The notes beneath the pieces were generated by a model. That model made no database searches. It saw nothing but the letters and a program-made list of their open reading frames with translations, and was not told where the DNA came from. The translations under genes were made by a program, and so were the position numbers. 22,351 bases of DNA. It comes from Campylobacterales bacterium (GTDB lineage Bacteria > Campylobacterota > Campylobacteria > Campylobacterales > Arcobacteraceae). Position 1 is the stretch's first letter. The number at the start of each line of letters is the position of its first letter. The stretch is from contig JADHTT010000001.1 in the NCBI GenBank assembly GCA_016784825.1, forward strand, positions 1-22,351, given 5' to 3'. Positions 8,304 to 15,805 of this stretch are shown in pieces.

Positions 8304-9077
8304 TTATAATCCTAAACAGTCATTTATTGAGTATAGACCAGCTTCTTGAGTAGCAAGCCATTTAGCTGCCTTAATAGCACCTTTTGAGAATGTATTTCTA
8401 GCAGTTGCAGTATGGTTAAGCTCTATAAACTCACCATCATTATAAAATCCTGCTGTATGTCTTCCTACAATATCTCCACCTCTTAGAGCCATTACTCCAA
8501 TTTCATCTTTTGTTCTAGCACCAATTACCCCATCTCTACCAGAAACTCTAACAGCATCAAGGTCAAGATCTCTTGCGGTTGCTGCATGTTCAGCTAAAGT
8601 TAGTGCAGTACCACTTGGAGAATCAACCTTATGTCTATGATGTTGTTCTACAATTTCACAGTCAAAGTCTGCTAATGTTTTTGAAGCAAGAGCTACAAGT
8701 TTATTTAACACAGCAACACCTAAACTCATATTTGTAGCATAAAGGATAGGTACAATTTTGCTAGCCTCTAGTAAAAGATTTTTTTGATGTTCATTAAATC
8801 CTGTAGTTGCGATTACCAGTGGTGCGCCACCACCATTTTTTATAGTTGTTTCAAGAAGTTCTTCAGTAGCTACTGGCGCTGAAAAATCAATTACTACAGT
8901 TGATGCTTCTAAAAAAGCTTGCATATCATTTGTAACTAATGTATCTTCTGGTAGTTGTTTTTTAAGTTCGTCAAATACATGTACAGCCGAAACTTTTGCT
9001 AATTCATCATTTTCTAAATCATCAATTAGTAGTGAACCAACTCTACCTGTACTTCCTAATATTCCAATGTTTAACAT
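8304..9077 (-). CDS. dapB: 4-hydroxy-tetrahydrodipicolinate reductase
   Basis: Reduces 4-hydroxy-tetrahydrodipicolinate with NAD(P)H in the lysine and meso-diaminopimelate (peptidoglycan) pathway. It has 257 residues. The dinucleotide loop GILGSTGRVG is at the N-terminus, VIATTGF is in the middle, and the active-site signature EQHHRHKVDSPSGTA is at about 145-159, with catalytic histidine and lysine intact. The ATG at 9075-9077 is preferred over the TTG one codon upstream because AAAGGA is then 8 bases away. It lies between trxB (12 bases upstream) and purF (1 base downstream), so it is probably cotranscribed with them although the functions are unrelated. Confidence 0.96.
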   Translation of the reverse strand: MLNIGILGSTGRVGSLLIDDLENDELAKVSAVHVFDELKKQLPEDTLVTNDMQAFLEASTVVIDFSAPVATEELLETTIKNGGGAPLVIATTGFNEHQKNLLLEASKIVPILYATNMSLGVAVLNKLVALASKTLADFDCEIVEQHHRHKVDSPSGTALTLAEHAATARDLDLDAVRVSGRDGVIGARTKDEIGVMALRGGDIVGRHTAGFYNDGEFIELNHTATARNTFSKGAIKAAKWLATQEAGLYSINDCLGL

Positions 9078-9089
9078 CAATTTTTCCTT

Positions 9090-10019
9090 TTAATTTAAAT
9101 ACTCTATAGCACTAAGTGCTGCAGTGGCACCATCGCCCGCTGCACATACTACTTGTTTTGGTGCTTCAATTCTAATATCACCTGCTGCAAATAAACCTGC
9201 AAGAGATGTTTTCATAGATAGGTCTACAATTACCTCACCATTATTATTAAGATCACATAAATATGATCCATCATCTTGCTTTAAAGATTCATTTAAAACA
9301 TCACGACCTACAAATACAAATATACCTGGAACATCTAATGAAGTAACATTATTTGTAATATTGTTTTTGATATTTAGTCCAGTCATACCTGAACTATCAC
9401 CTAAAATTTCATCTACACTAGAATTTAATATAAGTTCAATATTTGGAGTATTTTTCATATGTTCTATTGTATTTGGTGCCGCTCTAAATGTTTCTCTTCT
9501 ATGAATTACATGAACTTTAGAGCATATTTTTGATAGATATACAGCTTCTTCTATAGCAGTGTCTCCACCACCAAGTACAGCTACCTCTTTGTCCTTATAA
9601 AAGAAACCATCACATGTAGCACATGTAGATACACCTTTTCCAAAATATGTATCTTCACCATTTACATTAGCTTTTTTTGGTACTGAACCAGTTGCTATGA
9701 TTACAGCTTTAGCTTCTTGCTTTGAACCATCAATAAGTGTAAGCTCAAAAATATTATTAGATTTAGTAATTTTTGTTATTTCATTCATCTCATGTTTTAG
9801 GCCAAATCTTTGGCATTGCTCAGGCCAGTCTTGCATAAGATCCATACCTGTAACTACCTCTTTTTGACCGGGATAGTTTTCTATTTCACTACTTTGAGTG
9901 ATTTGTCCACCTGGAAAACCTTTTTCAAACATAGTTACATCTTTTAATCCACCACGAGTAGCATATAATCCAGCAGTAAGTCCCGCTGGTCCACCACCAA
10001 TAATTGCTAAATCTAACAT
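9090..10019 (-). CDS. trxB: thioredoxin-disulfide reductase
   Basis: Low-molecular-weight FAD-dependent NADPH:thioredoxin reductase, 309 residues, cytoplasmic. The FAD-binding loop [15 protein letters not shown] is at 6-20, the redox pair Cys133-Ala-Thr-Cys136 is followed by Asp, the NADPH-binding loop is [12 protein letters not shown], and the C-terminal FAD motif is GLFAAGDI. Its partner trxA lies upstream on the same strand, separated by an intrinsic terminator. trxB therefore probably depends on read-through or on a promoter close to its start; a TATAAA-like stretch is there. The AAAGG before the ATG is about 11 bases away, longer than ideal. Confidence 0.97.
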   Translation of the reverse strand: MLDLAIIGGGPAGLTAGLYATRGGLKDVTMFEKGFPGGQITQSSEIENYPGQKEVVTGMDLMQDWPEQCQRFGLKHEMNEITKITKSNNIFELTLIDGSKQEAKAVIIATGSVPKKANVNGEDTYFGKGVSTCATCDGFFYKDKEVAVLGGGDTAIEEAVYLSKICSKVHVIHRRETFRAAPNTIEHMKNTPNIELILNSSVDEILGDSSGMTGLNIKNNITNNVTSLDVPGIFVFVGRDVLNESLKQDDGSYLCDLNNNGEVIVDLSMKTSLAGLFAAGDIRIEAPKQVVCAAGDGATAALSAIEYLN

Positions 10020-10043
10020 TTTATTTTATACCTTTAAGTAATT

Positions 10044-10077
10044 AAAAATGGCAAGATTTTGTAACCTTGCCATTTTT
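10044..10077 (-). terminator. intrinsic terminator after trxA
   Basis: A perfect 12-bp stem, AAAAATGGCAAG (10044-10055) with CTTGCCATTTTT (10066-10077), and a 10-base loop, ending in a T-run on the minus strand 20 bases after the trxA stop. It separates trxA from trxB and would make most trxA mRNA monocistronic. Being symmetrical it could work on both strands. Confidence 0.85.
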
Positions 10078-10096
10078 AGTCTGCTAATCTAAAAAA

Positions 10097-10414
10097 TTAG
10101 ATTAGAGAGTTTAATTTTTCTTCAAATTGTTGCTTAGAAGCAGCTCCAACCATCTCATCAACTTTTTCACCATCTTTTAAGAATACAATAGTTGGAATAG
10201 ATCTTACACCAAATTTAACTGCTAAGTCTTGTTGCTCATCTGTATTTACTTTACAGATATTAGCTTTACCTTCATACGCTTCAGCTAATTCATCAATTAC
10301 TGGAGCAATCATTCTACAAGGTCCACACCATGGAGCCCAGAAATCAACTAAAGAAACACCTTCTTTTGTAGTCGCATCAAAATTGTCGTTTGTTAATTCA
10401 ATATATTTACCCAT
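10097..10414 (-). CDS. trxA: thioredoxin
   Basis: A 105-residue cytoplasmic dithiol-disulfide oxidoreductase that serves ribonucleotide reductase, peroxiredoxins and others. The active site WCGPC is at 29-33 in the context VDFWAPWCGPCRM, and the cis-proline loop is VRSIPTIVFLKDGE. Length is typical. The ATG has AAGGA ten bases upstream, and a TATAAT lies about 30 bases before the start. It is divergent from alaS and followed by a strong terminator before trxB. Confidence 0.97.
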   Translation of the reverse strand: MGKYIELTNDNFDATTKEGVSLVDFWAPWCGPCRMIAPVIDELAEAYEGKANICKVNTDEQQDLAVKFGVRSIPTIVFLKDGEKVDEMVGAASKQQFEEKLNSLI

Positions 10415-10443
10415 ATTTAATTCCTTTTGTTTAAGTTTGACAA

Positions 10444-10449
10444 ATTATA
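10444..10449 (-). promoter_or_regulatory. candidate -10 element of trxA
   Basis: TATAAT on the minus strand, about 30 bases before the trxA ATG, within GAGTATAATTTG. A -35 is not obvious. The region up to 10555 is the divergent trxA/alaS control region. Confidence 0.6.
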
Positions 10450-10555
10450 CTCTTATAACCTTTAGATGAAACTAAAGTGTATTAAGTAATCTAAATTTTA
10501 CAACAAGTTAATTTTGGATAAAATATCGAAAATATACTATATAGTAGGAAAAACA

Positions 10556-13102
10556 ATGGATATAAGAAAAGAATTTTTAGAGTACTTTAAAGCAAAAGGT
10601 CATGATGTAGTTAGTTCAATGCCACTAGTGCCAGATGATCCAACTTTAATGTTTGTAAATGCTGGTATGGTACAGTTTAAAGATATATTTACAGGAGCTA
10701 TTCCTACTCCACAAAATCCAAAAGCTACAAGCTGTCAGTTATGTTTAAGAGCTGGTGGTAAGCATAATGATCTAGAAAATGTGGGTTATACCGCACGTCA
10801 TCATACACTTTTTGAGATGCTTGGCAACTTTTCATTTGGTGATTATTTTAAGCAAGATGCTATTAATCATGCTTGGGAATTTGTTACTAAAAATTTAGAA
10901 TTACCAGTAGAAAAACTATGGGTAACAGTTCACGATAGTGATGATGAAGCATATGATATGTGGAAGCAAATTGTATCAGAAGATAGGATAATGAGATTTG
11001 GTGATGCTGACAACTTCTGGTCTATGGGAGATACAGGTGCATGTGGCCCTTGTAGTGAGATATTCTATGATCAAGGTGCTGAACACTTTAATGGTCCTGA
11101 AGACAAAATGGGTGGAGAGGGAGATAGGTTTCTAGAGATTTGGAACCTTGTATTTATGCAATATGATAGACAAAAAGATGGAACAATGTTACCTCTTCCT
11201 AAACCATCAATTGATACAGGTATGGGACTTGAAAGAGTTACAGCTATTAAAGAAGGTGTTTTAAATAACTTTGATTCTTCACAGTTTAAGCCACTAATAC
11301 AGAAACTTGAATCTATGTCTCAAGCTGCAACTACTGAAACAATTGGTAGCTATAGAGTAATATCAGATCATATTAGAGCAGTATCATTTATGCTAAGTGA
11401 TGGAATACTATTTGATAAAGTTGGTCGTGGATATGTAATGAGAAGAATTCTTAGACGAGCAGTAAGGCATGGATACCTACTTGGATTTAGAAAACCATAT
11501 ATGGCACAAGTAGTAGATACTTTATGTGAGATAATGGGTGGACACTATAATTTCTTAAATGAGAAAAAAGATTATATTAAAGAGCAATTAACTTTAGAAG
11601 AGGAAAGATTTTTCAAGACTATTGAAAAGGGTATGGCTTTATTCGAAGATGAGCTTGCAAATACTAAAGATAAATTTAGTGGAGAGATTGCATTTAAATT
11701 ATATGATACATTTGGATTCCCACTTGATCTTACAGAAGATATGTTAAGAGAAAAAAATATGGAAGTTGATAATGAGAAGTTTGATATTTGTATGAATGAA
11801 CAAAAAACTAAAGCAAAACAAGCATGGAAGGGTAGTGGAGATACTGCCAAAGAGGGTGACTTTAAAGCTATTCTAGAGACTATTGGAAAAAATGAATTTG
11901 TTGGATATGACTTAACATCATCAAAAAGTAATATTGTTGCACTTTTAGATAATGATTTTAATCAAGTAAATTCACTTGATAAAGATGGATGGATTATGCT
12001 TGATAAAACACCATTTTATGCTACATCTGGTGGACAAACTGGTGATAGTGGTATTATATCAAATGACACTACAACAGCAATTGTAAGTGAAACATCTAAA
12101 TATTTTGATTTAAACCTTTCAAAAATAAGTATAGAAAATGGCTGTTTAAATGTAGGCGATAGTGTGGATGCAGTTGTACAACAAAGAGCTGAAATCGAAA
12201 AACACCATAGTGCTACACATCTTCTTCAAAGTGCGTTAAGAGAAGTTCTAGGTGATACAGTATCTCAAGCTGGATCTTTAAATGATGCTTCAAGATTAAG
12301 ATTTGACTTCACATATGCCAAAGCTATGAGTGAAGATCAATTAGAATTAGTAGAACAAAAAGTGAATGATATGATTGCTAGTGCAATAAAATCTGATATC
12401 CAAGAATTACCAATAGAAGAAGCAAAAGATAAAGGTGCTATTGCTATGTTTGGTGAGAAATATGGAGATACAGTTAGAGTTGTTGATTTTAAAAATGCTA
12501 GTGTTGAGTTTTGTGGAGGAACGCATGTATCAAATACAGCACAAATTGGAAGTTTTTATATTACAAAAGAGAGTGGTGTAAGTGCAGGTGTTAGAAGAAT
12601 AGAAGCTGTATGTGGAAAATCAGCAATTACTTATGCAAAATCTTTTATGAAAGAATTAAATGATGCTCAAAGTGCAGTAAAAAATAAAGATGTAGTGCAA
12701 GGTGTATCAAAATTAAAAGAACAGATTAAACAACTTAAAGTAGAACTTGAAGTAGCACAAAATAGTGTAGCTACCCCTGTGCAAGAAGAGATAATCAATG
12801 GTGTTAAAGTGATAGTAGATATTATGGAAAATGGTGATTTAAAAGCTAAAGTTGACGATCTTAAAAATGCAAATGATAGTGTAGCTATTTTTTTACTTCA
12901 AGCAAAAGGTGACAAAGTGATGATGGTATCAGGTGTAAAAGGTGCTAGTATTAAAGCAGGGGATTGGATTAAAAATATCGCACCAATTGTACAAGGTGGA
13001 GGTGGTGGAAGACCAGACTTTGCACAAGCAGGTGGTAAAGATGTATCTAAAATCCAAGATGCAAAAGTAGCAGCACTTGAATTTGCTAAAGAAAATTTAT
13101 AA
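10556..13102 (+). CDS. alaS: alanyl-tRNA synthetase
   Basis: Class II synthetase that charges tRNA-Ala and edits Ser/Gly mischarging. It has 848 residues from the ATG at 10556. That start is chosen because TAGGAAAA precedes it and [16 protein letters not shown] is the expected N-terminus; a TTG 14 codons upstream lacks support. The catalytic core has [43 protein letters not shown] and [10 protein letters not shown]. The editing domain has the zinc residues HHSATH (about 549-553) and CGGTH (652-656). The C-terminal C-Ala domain ends in [14 protein letters not shown]. The downstream membrane-protein gene follows with its ribosome-binding site abutting the alaS stop, so the two are probably cotranscribed. 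Confidence 0.97.
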   Translation: MDIRKEFLEYFKAKGHDVVSSMPLVPDDPTLMFVNAGMVQFKDIFTGAIPTPQNPKATSCQLCLRAGGKHNDLENVGYTARHHTLFEMLGNFSFGDYFKQDAINHAWEFVTKNLELPVEKLWVTVHDSDDEAYDMWKQIVSEDRIMRFGDADNFWSMGDTGACGPCSEIFYDQGAEHFNGPEDKMGGEGDRFLEIWNLVFMQYDRQKDGTMLPLPKPSIDTGMGLERVTAIKEGVLNNFDSSQFKPLIQKLESMSQAATTETIGSYRVISDHIRAVSFMLSDGILFDKVGRGYVMRRILRRAVRHGYLLGFRKPYMAQVVDTLCEIMGGHYNFLNEKKDYIKEQLTLEEERFFKTIEKGMALFEDELANTKDKFSGEIAFKLYDTFGFPLDLTEDMLREKNMEVDNEKFDICMNEQKTKAKQAWKGSGDTAKEGDFKAILETIGKNEFVGYDLTSSKSNIVALLDNDFNQVNSLDKDGWIMLDKTPFYATSGGQTGDSGIISNDTTTAIVSETSKYFDLNLSKISIENGCLNVGDSVDAVVQQRAEIEKHHSATHLLQSALREVLGDTVSQAGSLNDASRLRFDFTYAKAMSEDQLELVEQKVNDMIASAIKSDIQELPIEEAKDKGAIAMFGEKYGDTVRVVDFKNASVEFCGGTHVSNTAQIGSFYITKESGVSAGVRRIEAVCGKSAITYAKSFMKELNDAQSAVKNKDVVQGVSKLKEQIKQLKVELEVAQNSVATPVQEEIINGVKVIVDIMENGDLKAKVDDLKNANDSVAIFLLQAKGDKVMMVSGVKGASIKAGDWIKNIAPIVQGGGGGRPDFAQAGGKDVSKIQDAKVAALEFAKENL

Positions 13103-13111
13103 GGATTTAAT

Positions 13112-13582
13112 ATGTTAGCTTCAAATATGCATATGATAGTTTTTTTACATGTAATCTCAGCTGTGATTTGGGTAGGTGGTATGATTGCTATTAGATTTGC
13201 AGTTCATTATGCTACTCCTATGATTGAAGAACCAAAAGTAAAGTTAGGAGTAACGCTTGAGATATTAAGAAGATTTTTTAAGATAGTTTCGGTAGCTTTA
13301 ATGGTGATAATATTAACAGCAGTAGCTATGAGTGTTGGATTTGGACTTAACACTAGTGAACTATCATCTATATCTCATTCAAAAGAGTTAATTTATGTTG
13401 TAATGACTTTACTATTTATATCTATAGTAAAAAAAAGAAATAAAGCACAAGAGCTATTTAATGAAGGCAAATTACTTGAGTGTAAAAAACAACTGTTACC
13501 AATATCTGGATATTTAATACCTATAAATATCACGCTTGGAATTGTAGCATTATACTTAGGAATTGTATTAAGAGGTTTATAA
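13112..13582 (+). CDS. CopD/HemJ-like four-helix membrane protein
   Basis: A 156-residue protein with four predicted membrane helices at about 7-29, 54-77, 92-107 and 131-153. The first helix, FLHVISAVIWVGGM, followed by H32 in IRFAVHY, resembles the N-terminal pattern of the CopD domain and HemJ proteins, where histidines in such helices can ligate heme. That similarity is a weak pattern match, and copper transport or heme oxidation should not be assumed. Amphipathic, basic loops (KKRNKAQELFNEGK) probably face the cytoplasm. The ATG has AAGGA overlapping the alaS stop region. The last helix ends just before the terminator stem. It is probably the second gene of an alaS operon. Confidence 0.85.
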   Translation: MLASNMHMIVFLHVISAVIWVGGMIAIRFAVHYATPMIEEPKVKLGVTLEILRRFFKIVSVALMVIILTAVAMSVGFGLNTSELSSISHSKELIYVVMTLLFISIVKKRNKAQELFNEGKLLECKKQLLPISGYLIPINITLGIVALYLGIVLRGL

Positions 13583-13597
13583 TACCTCTTAGTTTTT
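13569..13597 (+). terminator. intrinsic terminator of the alaS operon
   Basis: TAAGAGGT (13569-13576) and ACCTCTTA (13584-13591) form a perfect 8-bp stem with a 7-base loop, followed by GTTTTT. It overlaps the stop codon of the membrane-protein gene and abuts the stop of the convergent gene. Confidence 0.8.
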
Positions 13598-13919
13598 ATT
13601 CAGCTGGAGGAGCTGTATCTTTCAACTCTTCACCATCATCAAAGATATCAGTTCTTTTCTGTAAATATTTATGTTCTTCATGATAGCTATCAAAGTTTGG
13701 TGTAGCACTATCGGTGTCAATAAAGATAATTAATAATATAGCAATTATAAATATAGCACTCAATACAATAGCAAGTTTTCTCTTATCTATTTGGGATATA
13801 CTAGGAAATAATATATCTCTGATTCTAGTTGATTGTGGTTCTTTCTTCTCAGGTTTATCTTTTTTCTTTAATGCGTCTAGATATGCTTGGATTGCTTCGT
13901 CTTTACTTTTGTCTAGCAT
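13596..13919 (-). CDS. hypothetical single-pass membrane protein
   Basis: A 107-residue product not recognised as any named family. The N-terminal half (1-48) is charged and probably cytoplasmic, with a KKKDKPEKKE stretch. One strong hydrophobic segment follows (about 49-67, LAIVLSAIFIIAILLIIFI), then an acidic tail of about 40 residues ending in TAPPAE. By the positive-inside rule the tail would be periplasmic. The start ATG has AGGA eight bases upstream. An upstream TATACT-like element on the minus strand (13950-13955) may be its promoter. It is convergent with the alaS operon and shares its terminator region. It could be an accessory or anchor protein, but no function is claimed. Confidence 0.75.
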   Translation of the reverse strand: MLDKSKDEAIQAYLDALKKKDKPEKKEPQSTRIRDILFPSISQIDKRKLAIVLSAIFIIAILLIIFIDTDSATPNFDSYHEEHKYLQKRTDIFDDGEELKDTAPPAE

Positions 13920-14082
13920 CTTCTAAATCCTATAATTAAATATATTATTAGTATAACTTATTTATTCTAAGTTTGATATTATGATATTATGACTTAAAAA
14001 AATCTAGATAATACCAAAATTAAGAAATTAGCTTATTGAAATTGAATTACTATAAATTGTTATCTATACATCCATCCAATAA

Positions 14083-14247
14083 TATACTCCAATACATTGC
14101 ACTTATTTTTCGAATTGGCGTGATAATATTGCAAATGAACTTTCAAGCTGGAAAGATAAAGAGTCTTGGAATGCAAGAGTAGAATGGTTTACTAGAGAAA
14201 TTATAAACTTTTACAATGCAGTTTACTCTACATGGAAAGATATTTAA
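14083..14247 (+). pseudogene. decayed coding fragment, 3' end of an unknown gene
   Basis: The stretch 13920-14290 has no intact gene. From 14083 a frame is open for about 54 codons to a TAA at 14245-14247. Its last 44 codons read like real protein, with many Trp, Glu and Lys residues (NWRDNIANELSSWKDKESWN, then VEWFTREIINFYNAVYSTWK). No ATG, GTG or TTG start lies in frame upstream of the protein-like part and no ribosome-binding site was seen. It lies 44 bases from the 3' end of tRNA-Val, a usual place for integration scars. The parent family was not recognised. It may also be chance. Confidence 0.4.
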
Positions 14248-14291
14248 AAGATATAAGAGCTTGTGGATGTGTAAAATTATCAGTAAAAATA

Positions 14292-14366
14292 TGGTGGTCA
14301 CGATTAGACTTGAACTAACGACTTCTACAATGTCAATGTAGCACTCTACCACTGAGTTACGCGACC
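14292..14366 (-). tRNA. tRNA-Val (GAC)
   Basis: A 75-base cloverleaf on the minus strand with encoded CCA. The acceptor GGTCGCG pairs with CGTGACC (one G-U). The D arm is ACTC-AGTGGTA-GAGT. The anticodon stem CTACA/TGTAG has loop TTGACAT, giving anticodon GAC (Val). The T arm is GTTAG-TTCAAGT-CTAAT and the discriminator is A. It is last in the three-tRNA cluster, 136 bases after tRNA-fMet. A TATAAT at 14424-14429 might give it its own promoter. Confidence 0.95.
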
Positions 14367-14502
14367 AATTAAAAAAATAGTAAATACTAATGAGTAGGTA
14401 TCCCTATCTAAATTTTAAACAATATTATAGTTTTTGAAAATATAATGCAACCAATTTTTATAAGTGTTTGTGATTACTGAAGAAACTTCTCTTCGTTTGT
14501 TT

Positions 14503-14579
14503 TGGTTGCGGGAGATGGATTTGAACCACCGACCTACGGGTTATGAGCCCGTCGAGCTACCATGCTGCTCTATCCCGCG
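14503..14579 (-). tRNA. initiator tRNA-fMet (CAT)
   Basis: A 77-base cloverleaf on the minus strand with encoded CCA. The first base C faces A72, so the end of the acceptor is unpaired, and the anticodon stem carries three G-C pairs (CGGGCTCATAACCCG). Both are hallmarks of the bacterial initiator tRNA rather than elongator Met. Confidence 0.97.
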
Positions 14580-14598
14580 ATATAAAAAGTTTACACAA

Positions 14599-14673
14599 TG
14601 GATGGGGTAGAGGGATTCGAACCCCCGAATGGAAGCACCAAAAGCTTCTGCCTTACCGCTTGGCGATACCCCA
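14599..14673 (-). tRNA. tRNA-Gln (TTG)
   Basis: A 75-base cloverleaf with encoded CCA. The acceptor TGGGGTA pairs with TACCCCA (U1-A72). The anticodon stem GAAGC/GCTTC has loop TTTTGGT, giving anticodon TTG (Gln). The T loop is TTCGAAT. The discriminator base reads T (U73) rather than the G73 of E. coli tRNA-Gln. It is first in the cluster, 19 bases upstream of tRNA-fMet. Confidence 0.96.
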
Positions 14674-14690
14674 ATGTGTTTGTGGACGGA

Positions 14691-14719
14691 ATTATAATCA
14701 ATTTTTAACTAAATGTCAA
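14691..14719 (-). promoter_or_regulatory. consensus sigma-70 promoter of the tRNA cluster
   Basis: On the minus strand TTGACA (14719-14714), exactly 17 bases, then TATAAT (14696-14691), ending 17 bases before the 5' end of tRNA-Gln. Both hexamers and the spacing are perfect consensus, as expected for a stable-RNA promoter. Confidence 0.88.
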
Positions 14720-14730
14720 GAGTAAAAGGG

Positions 14731-14736
14731 TATAAT
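14731..14736 (+). promoter_or_regulatory. candidate -10 element of ribBX
   Basis: TATAAT on the plus strand 27 bases before the ribBX ATG, preceded by AGGG. Its upstream promoter region overlaps the -35 of the divergent tRNA promoter. Confidence 0.6.
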
Positions 14737-14763
14737 TTTCAAAATTTAACAAAAAGAGTGAAT

Positions 14764-15795
14764 ATGTCGGCAATTCAACGAGTAAAAGATGCTATAGAAG
14801 AGATCAAAAAGGGTAATATGGTAATTATGCTTGATGATGAAGATAGAGAAAATGAGGGTGATTTAGTTTATGCTGCTACATTTAGTGATGCACAAAAAGT
14901 AAATTTTATGGCAACTCATGCCAAAGGTTTAATTTGTGTATCTGTTACAAAAGAGACAGCAAATAGACTAGATTTAAATCCTATGGTATCTTCAAATACA
15001 TCATCATATGAGACAGCGTTTACTGTTTCTGTAGATTGTGCAAAGGCAAGTACAGGTATTAGTGCACAAGAAAGAGATGACACTATTAGAATTCTTGCTA
15101 ATCCTGTAAGTAAAGAAGCTGAGCTTGTAAAGCCTGGTCATATTTTCCCATTAATTGCAAAAGATGGTGGGGTACTAGTTAGAACTGGACATACAGAAGG
15201 GTCTGTAGATTTATGTAAATTAGCTGGTATTAAAGAAGAAGCAGTAATTTGTGAAATTATGAAAGAAGATGGGACAATGGCTAGACGAGATGATCTAGAT
15301 ATTTTTGCTGACAAACATGACATGGTTCAAGTATATATTTCAGATCTAGTTGAATATAGATTAGCACACGAATCACTTGTAGACCAAGTTAGTGAAGACG
15401 AGGTTGAATTTTTTGGAACAACAGCTACAAAAAGAGTATTCAAAGATCATAGAGAAAATAAGCATACGATTATAGAATTTGGTGAGGTTAAATCAACTTC
15501 AAATGTAAAATTCCATACAGTTACAGCAGATATTGAATTATTTTTAGATGATAGTAAATTATCAAATATGATGGAAAGTATTCATTATCTTCAAGAAAAT
15601 GATGGTGTTTTAATTTTCTTAGATCAAAATTTAGAAGCTGATAACATTACTAAAGATTTTGGTATTGGTGCACAAATTTTAAATAAATTAAATATTACAA
15701 ATATAAACTTATTAACTTCAGGAACAAAACCACATTCATTTGTAGGTATTCATGGATTTGGATTAAATATAGATAAAGAGATTGCATTAGACTAG
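14764..15795 (+). CDS. ribB: 3,4-dihydroxy-2-butanone 4-phosphate synthase with degenerate GCHII-like domain (RibBX)
   Basis: The N-terminal domain (about 1-200) converts ribulose 5-phosphate to DHBP and formate for riboflavin synthesis. It shows the acidic metal loop LDDEDRENEGDL at about 23-34, HAKGLICVSV, and RTGHTEGSVDL. The C-terminal part (about 210-343) sits where GTP cyclohydrolase II lies in RibBA, but it has no cysteine triad for zinc and no GCHII catalytic signature. This matches the hybrid variant called RibBX in Proteobacteria, so a separate RibA is expected elsewhere in the genome (inference). The ATG at 14764 gives 343 residues and the conserved N-terminus. An upstream ATG at 14713 would run through the promoter region and is rejected. 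The ribosome-binding site is weak. The ABC-F gene follows after 10 bases. Confidence 0.92.
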   Translation: MSAIQRVKDAIEEIKKGNMVIMLDDEDRENEGDLVYAATFSDAQKVNFMATHAKGLICVSVTKETANRLDLNPMVSSNTSSYETAFTVSVDCAKASTGISAQERDDTIRILANPVSKEAELVKPGHIFPLIAKDGGVLVRTGHTEGSVDLCKLAGIKEEAVICEIMKEDGTMARRDDLDIFADKHDMVQVYISDLVEYRLAHESLVDQVSEDEVEFFGTTATKRVFKDHRENKHTIIEFGEVKSTSNVKFHTVTADIELFLDDSKLSNMMESIHYLQENDGVLIFLDQNLEADNITKDFGIGAQILNKLNITNINLLTSGTKPHSFVGIHGFGLNIDKEIALD

Positions 15796-15805
15796 TTAAT
15801 AATAT

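Noticed and set aside
9124..9504. 126-codon plus-strand frame antisense to trxB
   Set aside because: Shadow of trxB, with low-complexity composition and no start signal.
10514..10555. Upstream TTG start for alaS
   Set aside because: It adds 14 unconserved residues; the ATG at 10556 has a ribosome-binding site and the family N-terminus.
13970..13992. Short tandem TGATATTA repeat
   Set aside because: Only about two units in AT-rich intergenic DNA; likely chance.
14143..14352. 69-codon minus-strand open frame
   Set aside because: It overlaps tRNA-Val at its start and shows no ribosome-binding site or family resemblance.
14543..14725. 60-codon plus-strand open frame
   Set aside because: It runs antisense through tRNA-fMet and tRNA-Gln and includes the WGRGIRTPE-like peptide typical of false ORFs over tRNA genes.
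14713..14763. Upstream ATG for ribBX
   Set aside because: It would place coding sequence over the TATAAT and the tRNA promoter and adds residues not found in the family.
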